In this document: positions 6,937 to 11,114 of the stretch, piece by piece
Numbering within the stretch: the stretch's first letter is position 1
How the letters are laid out: each line of letters begins with the position of its first letter
Program-made: the position numbers and the translations under genes
Origin: Bacillota bacterium
GTDB lineage: Bacteria > Bacillota > Clostridia > Acetivibrionales > DSM-2933
Assembly: GCA_030705945.1 (NCBI GenBank)
Contig: JAUZPS010000106.1
Coordinates: 1 to 11,114 of the forward strand
Direction: 5' to 3'
Length of the DNA stretch: 11,114 bases
The notes under the pieces: model-generated
Seen by the model: only the letters and a program-made list of their open reading frames with translations
What the model was told of the DNA's origin: nothing
The model's database searches: none

Positions 6937-9474
6937 ATGAAAAAGCTAATTATGTTCTTGCTGTGTTTAATACTTGTTTTATCAAGTGTTCCCGCAGTAA
7001 CTCTTGAGGCTGCGACTACTTCTTCTCTCAACTATGGGGAAGCGCTTCAGAAATCAATTTTGTTTTATGAAGAACAACGATCAGGCAACCTTTCTAAATC
7101 CAGCATACCAACTCGCGTCCAGTGGAAGGGCGACGCTCAGACAACTGACGGGCAGGATGTTGGATTAGATCTGACAGGCGGTTGGGTCGACGCGGGTGAT
7201 AATATGAAATATAATATCACAAATTCTGCAGCGACAACACTTATGGCATGGAGCGCCATTGAGTACAGACAAGCCTATGAAAATAGCGGTCAACTTAAAT
7301 GGCTGATGAATCAGCTTCGCTGGATCAATGACTTTTTTATTAAATGTCATCCTGAGCCAAATGTTTTTTACGGGCAGATCGGTATGACCAAATCAGACCA
7401 TGATAATTGGATTCCTATTGAATCCACACAGTTTGTAACAGATCGTAAAGCTTTAAAAATGGATCCGGATCATCCTGCTACAGATTTGGTATTGGAAGTT
7501 GCTGCTGCCATGGCGTCATCGTCAATTGTATTCCGCCCGACTGACCCTGCTTATGCGGATACTCTTCTTAGTCATGCTGAACAGCTTTTTGCTTTTGGTG
7601 ATAAGTACCGTGGAACATATTATGATACAATAAAAAAAATTGACGCGGATACTCCTTACCAATCATGGAGTGGAATAAATGATGAACTTGTATGGGGTCC
7701 TGCTTGGATTTACATGGCTAAAGAAGCAAAGGCAGCCGGAAGCGGTTCATCCTACCTTGCAAAAGCTGAAGCAAATTATTCAGGCCTTGGTAATGAAAAA
7801 GACCAGAAGGTACATAAATATAAATGGACTCACAACTATGACGACGCTACTTTTGGAGACTATGTTCTTATGTCTTTATTAAAGCCTGATAACGCAGACT
7901 ATAAGGCTGATGTTGAAAGATGGCTCAACTGGTGGACAGTAGGAGGTACTGAGTATGGAGCGGATGGCACAAAAGTAGCTTACACTCCGGGAGGTCATGC
8001 TCGACTTGACGATTGGGGTTCACTGCGTTACGCGGCGAATACGTCTTTTCTTTCTTTTATATACTCTGACAAACTTACAGATGCAACAAAAAAATCCCGA
8101 TATCATGATTTTTCTGTAAATCAGTTAAATTATATTCTTGGACAGAATCCAAGAAATTCAAGTTATATTATTGGATTTGGCAATAATTCGCCTCAGCATC
8201 CTCACCATCGTACCGCTCATGGAGGATGGGGCCGCCAAGACAGCGTCCCTGCTGAGCACCGTCATATTTTATATGGCGCCTTAGTCGGAAGCCCAACCTT
8301 AAGTGATGGCTTTACCGACTCCATAACTGATTATGTCGCAAACGAAGTTGATGTAGATTACAACGCTGGGTTAGTGGGCTCGCTTGCAAGAATGTACCAG
8401 GAATTTGGCGGTACCCCAATATCTGACAGCAGCTTCCCTCTGCCTGATAAGCCTCATACACTTAAAGATGAGTGGCCGGTATTCGTAAAAACCTACTGGT
8501 CAGGCCAAAACGGAATACAACTTTCTTTTACTGTTGAAAACCGCTCTTCCTGGCCAACAAGACCAAGCAATAAACTAAGTATAAGATATTTCTTTACCCT
8601 TGACGCGGCTGACAAAAGCGATATAAGCCTATCTCTTGGTTCGAGCAATGCGGGTCCTAAGATTACGCCTCTTATTTCAGGACCAACACTTTGGGATGCG
8701 GCCAATAAAGTTTATTATGTGACTGTTGACCTATCAGGTGAATGGATTTACCCTGGATATATGTGGAGTTTTGCCGGCCCTGAAGTAATATTAAACATCA
8801 ATTCAAAATCAAACAATTGGGTTTCTTCAAATGACTGGTCTTACCAGAACTGGGATGCTACATATATGAGTGGCGACCGCAAGTTTGCGCCTAATATACC
8901 AATGTATGAAGGTAACATCAAACTTCAGGGAAATGAGCCTGGCGGCGGTACTTCGGATACGCCTGCCCCTACATCAACCCCAATACCATCAAGCGCGGGA
9001 TATAAGGTTTCAGGTTATGTAGCGCAGGATTTTCCACTAACTTCTTCCGATAGCATGGTAAAAGCAGGCTTTAACGTTGATATTGCCGGAGTAACAGCTA
9101 AAACAGACAGCAAAGGCTACTTCGAAGTAGATAATGTTCCGTCAGGACTGGCCGGATATAATTTAAAAATCAGCAAGGCCGGATATCTGCTCATGGATAA
9201 AAGCATTTCATTAAATGGCAATAAGCAATTGTCATCGGATACATCTCCTATTCTTATGTGGGCTGGAGATATTCCAAAGGCAGGCGTTCAAGATGGAGCA
9301 ATAAACATGTCTGACATTATTGAACTCGCAAAAGGCTTTAATTCGATGTCAGGAGACGCTAAGTATTCTTCAGATTATGACTTTAATATGGATAATTCAA
9401 TCAATATGAATGACGTAATAATTATAGCAAAGCATTTTAATGCAACAAGTTCCAATTATCCGGATTTGAAATAA
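6937..9474 (+). CDS. Secreted GH9 cellulase: GH9-CBM3c-X module-type II-like dockerin
   Basis: Probable processive endoglucanase hydrolysing beta-1,4-glucan, exported for attachment to a cellulosome. Order: signal peptide 1-25 (KK, a hydrophobic run, then cleavage near LEA-ATT); GH9 catalytic domain about 30-490; CBM3c about 508-664; a Pro/Thr/Ser linker about 668-687; X module about 688-771; dockerin about 776-842. GH9 landmarks: DAGD at 85-88 with the catalytic base, INDELVWG (247-254), HPHHR (421-425), and DYVANEVDVDYNAG with probable acid E470. CBM3c landmarks: WPTRPSNKLSIRYFF and NDWSYQ. The X-dockerin pair (GYKVSGY, SKGYFEV, ILMWAGDI, INMSD, INMNDV, KHFNATSS) resembles the C-terminus of scaffoldin CipA rather than ordinary type I enzyme dockerins. 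The second calcium loop is canonical (D815, N817, D819, D826); the first has about four extra residues. Start: ATG with AGGGGG 5 nt upstream. Monocistronic, and ends before a terminator. Confidence 0.95.
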   Translation: MKKLIMFLLCLILVLSSVPAVTLEAATTSSLNYGEALQKSILFYEEQRSGNLSKSSIPTRVQWKGDAQTTDGQDVGLDLTGGWVDAGDNMKYNITNSAATTLMAWSAIEYRQAYENSGQLKWLMNQLRWINDFFIKCHPEPNVFYGQIGMTKSDHDNWIPIESTQFVTDRKALKMDPDHPATDLVLEVAAAMASSSIVFRPTDPAYADTLLSHAEQLFAFGDKYRGTYYDTIKKIDADTPYQSWSGINDELVWGPAWIYMAKEAKAAGSGSSYLAKAEANYSGLGNEKDQKVHKYKWTHNYDDATFGDYVLMSLLKPDNADYKADVERWLNWWTVGGTEYGADGTKVAYTPGGHARLDDWGSLRYAANTSFLSFIYSDKLTDATKKSRYHDFSVNQLNYILGQNPRNSSYIIGFGNNSPQHPHHRTAHGGWGRQDSVPAEHRHILYGALVGSPTLSDGFTDSITDYVANEVDVDYNAGLVGSLARMYQEFGGTPISDSSFPLPDKPHTLKDEWPVFVKTYWSGQNGIQLSFTVENRSSWPTRPSNKLSIRYFFTLDAADKSDISLSLGSSNAGPKITPLISGPTLWDAANKVYYVTVDLSGEWIYPGYMWSFAGPEVILNINSKSNNWVSSNDWSYQNWDATYMSGDRKFAPNIPMYEGNIKLQGNEPGGGTSDTPAPTSTPIPSSAGYKVSGYVAQDFPLTSSDSMVKAGFNVDIAGVTAKTDSKGYFEVDNVPSGLAGYNLKISKAGYLLMDKSISLNGNKQLSSDTSPILMWAGDIPKAGVQDGAINMSDIIELAKGFNSMSGDAKYSSDYDFNMDNSINMNDVIIIAKHFNATSSNYPDLK

Positions 9475-9506
9475 CTTGTTCTAAAGGAAAATAATATTTT
9501 ATTGTC

Positions 9507-9531
9507 TTGATTTTAAAGGTTGATTTTAAAG
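9507..9531 (+). repeat. Tandem 12-bp direct repeat after the cellulase gene
   Basis: TTGATTTTAAAG at 9507-9518 and again at 9520-9531, one base apart. Probably a slippage product in AT-rich DNA; no function suggested. Confidence 0.4.
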
Positions 9532-9553
9532 TGTTTTTTCAAATTATATTTTC

Positions 9554-9582
9554 TTGCATTCTTTAAAAAACGATGCTATAAT
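9554..9582 (+). promoter_or_regulatory. Orphan extended -10 promoter
   Basis: TTGCAT, a 17-bp spacer, then TGC-TATAAT, a perfect -10 with an extended TGn. This is one of the best promoters in the window, yet no ORF follows. The predicted start near 9589 leads within 25 nt into the terminator hairpin at 9614-9642, so the product would be a short RNA of about 60-70 nt. Confidence 0.6.
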
Positions 9583-9613
9583 ATTTTTAATTATTATCTT
9601 AATTATTGTTGAC

Positions 9614-9660
9614 AACGCGCGTCAAGTTATTTTGAGCGCGTTTTGTATTTTATTTATATT
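9614..9660 (+). terminator. Rho-independent terminator
   Basis: Stem AACGCGC-(G)-TCAA / TTGA-GCGCGTT (9614-9625 and 9632-9642), one bulged G, 6-nt loop, followed by TTTTGTATTTTATTTATATT. It is the only GC-rich hairpin with a T run between the cellulase and the nucleotidyltransferase. It sits 140 nt past the cellulase stop and can end that transcript as well as the one from 9554-9582. Confidence 0.75.
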
Positions 9661-9740
9661 TTTATTTGTATTTTATTAATATTTTATTAACATTTTATTC
9701 TTATAATATTATTATAATTATAAGGTATATCGGGCTTCTG

Positions 9741-9844
9741 TATTAAAATCAATTAATCTTTTACATTTGCCTACCACAAAATAACATTAAAGCATTCGTT
9801 ATTTTGTTCTGTCAAGTGTAAGATTAATAGCGCTTTTTATATAT
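9741..9844 (-). repeat. Long palindromic element A, copy 1 (degenerate)
   Basis: Left arm about 9751-9785 (AATTAATCTTTTACATTTGC...AAAATAAC), loop ATTAAAGCATTC (9786-9797), right arm about 9798-9843 (GTTATTTTG...GTGTAAGATTAAT then GCGCTTTTTATATA). The outer and inner parts pair well; about 10 bp in the middle of the arms no longer match. Comparison with 10993-11099 shows it is the same element in the opposite orientation: the loop region, the TTTT/TT difference and the GCGC/GC difference all line up after reverse complementing. It abuts module B directly. Confidence 0.8.
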
Positions 9845-9992
9845 ATAAGTTGCGAAAAAGATTCTACATTAAAAATGCAGTTAATACATCTGCATTTTAC
9901 TATCAAAGGTGAACTTTTCGCAACTTATGAATCAAGGTATATATTTTGCAATATAAAAAATGGATGTAAAGTGTTTATTGCAAAATATATAG
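9845..9992 (+). repeat. Two-hairpin dispersed repeat, modules B and C, copy 2
   Basis: Module B 9845-9928 with outer arms ATAAGTTGCGAAAAAG.../...CTTTTCGCAACTTAT and inner stem AAAATGCAG/CTGCATTTT. Module C 9938-9991 with perfect 16-nt arms TATATATTTTGCAATA / TATTGCAAAATATATA. About 90% identical by eye to 3731-3876. The A to G change in the left outer arm is matched by T to C in the right arm, so base pairing is kept. It may be transcribed as part of the leader of the nucleotidyltransferase gene. Confidence 0.87.
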
Positions 9993-10017
9993 GTACTTAA
10001 TTAAAAAGATTTAGCTC

Positions 10018-10172
10018 GATCCTCCCTATTGGAGGTCACTTAATGGATGTTGAAAAATAACCTCCGCTAAAATCGTCTCTTTCGTGATCACTTAACTCGT
10101 GAACACACGGTCAGAACCGGAAGTAATTTTTCGATCATTCCTAAGTAACTGTAGGATAAATTATTCAGGAGG
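10018..10172 (+). promoter_or_regulatory. Candidate attenuation leader of the nucleotidyltransferase gene (with element D, copy 2)
   Basis: In order: anti-SD CCTCC (10021-10025), SD GGAGG (10031-10035), a five-codon ORF (10043-10060), a second CCTCC (10061-10065), and the gene's own SD GGAGG (10168-10172). Pairings available: GA-T-CCTCC with GGAGGTC (10018-10037); or GGAGGT with ACCTCC (10031-10036 with 10060-10065); or a long stem of 10050-10066 with 10118-10134, 14 of 17 positions, whose 3' arm contains the run AATTTTTC. Nested in the last is GTGATCAC/GTGAACAC (10084-10106). The 5' arm of the long stem overlaps the last codons of the short ORF, so a ribosome there would block it. Mechanism is inferred; no promoter for it was identified with confidence. 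Confidence 0.55.
10043..10060 (+). CDS. Five-codon leader peptide (MDVEK)
   Basis: ATG-GAT-GTT-GAA-AAA-TAA, with a perfect GGAGG 7 nt upstream, ideal spacing for a Firmicutes start. The stop codon is followed at once by CCTCCG, the 5' side of the candidate hairpin. The peptide itself resembles nothing I know; its likely role is to place a ribosome in the leader of the nucleotidyltransferase gene, 120 nt downstream. In the related leader of the cellulase the ATG is absent. Confidence 0.5.
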   Translation: MDVEK

Positions 10173-10180
10173 AATTTAAT

Positions 10181-10969
10181 ATGTATAATTCAATACCAAT
10201 TCAACTACAGCAATTATTTCAATTTTATGTTCAACTTATAACCTATGAACTTGGGGATGTAGTATATGGAATTTATATTTATGGTTCTGTAGCTTTAGGC
10301 CATTTTAATGAAGAAAAAAGTGATATTGATTTTATGACCTTTTTGAACAGGGATCTTACAGAGGATGAACTTAAAAAATTAAAAGGCGTCCATGATAAGT
10401 TAAACACTATAAGCCCTTATGCTGAAAAGCTTGAAGGAGAATATATAAATGTACAGGATGTAAGAATTGGAAACTACTCAAGAGAATACCCTTATTTTGC
10501 CTATGGTAAATATCAGGGCGTTGTTGGTATAAAAACCTTTTCTCTATTTCAGATTAAAGAACGCGGCTTAAAAATATATGGCGAAGATTTCAGTACTATT
10601 GTAAACGAAATTGAATGGTTCGATATTAGAAACGATTTAGGCGAAAGACTCAATGAGTATTGGATTAAGAAAGGAAAAAATCCTCTCATTTTAATGTTTG
10701 ATGGATGGATATCCTTGATAGTGCTTACTTTATGCAGAATATATTATATTTTAGAAAAGGAGACAGTTGCTTCAAAATTTGACAGCGCTGAATTTGTTAT
10801 TGAAAATGTGGATGAAAAATATACTTTACTAATTCAGGAAGCAATGAGAATACAACAAAATACCTCTAGTGTTTCTCTATTTTCATCCAAGCTTGAAAGA
10901 AAGAAAATCACAAGGCAGTTTGTTGAGTATATGGTTAATACTTGCAATGAAAGGTTCAAATTAGCTTAA
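10181..10969 (+). CDS. AadA-like aminoglycoside nucleotidyltransferase
   Basis: Nucleotidyltransferase-fold protein of 262 aa, the length of ANT(3'')/ANT(9) enzymes, which transfer AMP from ATP to streptomycin or spectinomycin hydroxyls in the cytosol. Seen: YIYGSVALGHF (32-42) with the GS of the fold at 35-36, and SDIDFM (47-52) with metal-binding aspartates D48 and D50; then an all-helical C-terminal domain of the kind found after AadA-type catalytic domains (about 140-260, with hydrophobic helix ISLIVLTLCRIYYILEKE at 177-194). The ATG has GGAGG 8 nt upstream, a very strong site. The gene stands alone between inverted copies of element A, behind a structured leader; this context suits an inducible or transferred resistance gene. 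AT content is like its neighbours, so transfer is not shown by composition. Exact substrate, or even whether it is a drug, cannot be told from sequence. Confidence 0.85.
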   Translation: MYNSIPIQLQQLFQFYVQLITYELGDVVYGIYIYGSVALGHFNEEKSDIDFMTFLNRDLTEDELKKLKGVHDKLNTISPYAEKLEGEYINVQDVRIGNYSREYPYFAYGKYQGVVGIKTFSLFQIKERGLKIYGEDFSTIVNEIEWFDIRNDLGERLNEYWIKKGKNPLILMFDGWISLIVLTLCRIYYILEKETVASKFDSAEFVIENVDEKYTLLIQEAMRIQQNTSSVSLFSSKLERKKITRQFVEYMVNTCNERFKLA

Positions 10970-10992
10970 GAGATTTATATTTGAATTGTAGC

Positions 10993-11099
10993 TATATAAA
11001 AAGCGCAATTAATCTTACATTTGCCTATCGCAAAATAACGAACGCTTTAACGTTATTTTGCGATAGGCAAATGTAAAAGATTAATTGCTTTTTATATAT
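10993..11099 (+). repeat. Long palindromic element A, copy 2 (near perfect)
   Basis: Arms 10993-11040 and 11051-11098 are complementary except for a GC insertion in the left arm and an AA insertion in the right; the loop is AACGCTTTAA (11041-11050). The right arm runs into GCTTTTTATATATATATTTT, so as RNA it would also serve as a terminator for the nucleotidyltransferase gene that ends 23 nt before it. It is the inverted counterpart of 9741-9844. Confidence 0.88.
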
Positions 11100-11114
11100 A
11101 TATTTTGCAATAAA
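11097..11114. repeat. Start of a third module C, cut by the window edge
   Basis: TATATATTTTGCAATA at 11097-11112 is identical, 16 of 16, to the left arm of module C at 9938-9953, and here abuts element A without module B. The rest lies outside the window, so it is a partial call; it could also be the inverted module, since the arms are palindromic. Confidence 0.55.

Noticed and set aside
8493..8705. Antisense ORF of 70 codons within the cellulase gene
   Set aside because: Lies wholly inside the CBM3c coding region, has no ribosome binding site worth the name, and its product resembles nothing; a shadow of the real frame. The same applies to ORFs at 7165-7350 (antisense), 7679-7882 and 1308-1563.
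9609..9614. TTGACA as a second -35 box
   Set aside because: It is a perfect -35 hexamer but no -10 lies 16-18 bp downstream, and it overlaps the terminator stem.
9845..9928. Module B as an integron attC site (palindrome with AAC/GTT near the ends)
   Set aside because: attC sites begin with RYYYAAC and end with GTTRRRY; module B has the reverse (GTT on the left, AAC on the right), and no integrase or cassette array is present.
9741..11099. Repeats as a CRISPR array
   Set aside because: Only two copies of each element, lengths above 100 bp, no regular spacers and no cas genes.

Overview
The window looks like a low-GC, spore-forming, cellulosome-producing Clostridia chromosome (Acetivibrio / Pseudobacteroides cellulosolvens type). 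Four things point there: a GH9-CBM3c cellulase ending in an X-module plus type II-like dockerin; a spore-coat transglutaminase (Tgl); the carboxyspermidine route to polyamines; and AT-rich intergenic DNA with strong GGAGG-type ribosome binding sites. The genus is an inference from domain architecture; no rRNA or other marker is present.

Layout. (1) 21-2370, minus strand: a two-gene polyamine operon, carboxy(nor)spermidine synthase then decarboxylase (nspC), with a clear sigma-A-type promoter at 2412-2440. (2) 2754-4674, plus strand: an unrecognised 321-aa alpha-helical protein, then Tgl; a 146-bp dispersed repeat made of two hairpins lies between them. (3) 4717-6460, minus strand: a Cof-type HAD phosphatase gene with a TPR-protein gene 4 nt downstream, behind their own promoter. 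(4) 6755-9474, plus strand: two hairpin elements in the leader, then the GH9 cellulase. (5) 9475-10180: a 706-bp intergenic region packed with signals: an extended -10 promoter running straight into an intrinsic terminator, a long imperfect palindrome (element A), the second copy of the two-hairpin repeat (modules B and C), and a structured leader with a five-codon upstream ORF. (6) 10181-10969, plus strand: an AadA-like aminoglycoside nucleotidyltransferase. (7) 10993-11114: a second, inverted copy of element A, then the start of another module C at the window edge.

The genes are mostly ordinary. The unusual content is intergenic: at least four kinds of hairpin element, three of them present more than once in 11 kb. 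Modules B/C occur at 3731-3876 and 9845-9992 with a compensatory base-pair change in the main stem. Element A occurs twice in opposite orientations and brackets the nucleotidyltransferase. The core of a third element (D) is shared by the leaders of two unrelated genes, the cellulase and the nucleotidyltransferase. In the nucleotidyltransferase leader it is combined with a short ORF and alternating CCTCC/GGAGG segments, the layout expected of ribosome-mediated attenuation of a resistance gene. That leader and the A/B/C repeat system are the best candidates for something undescribed.
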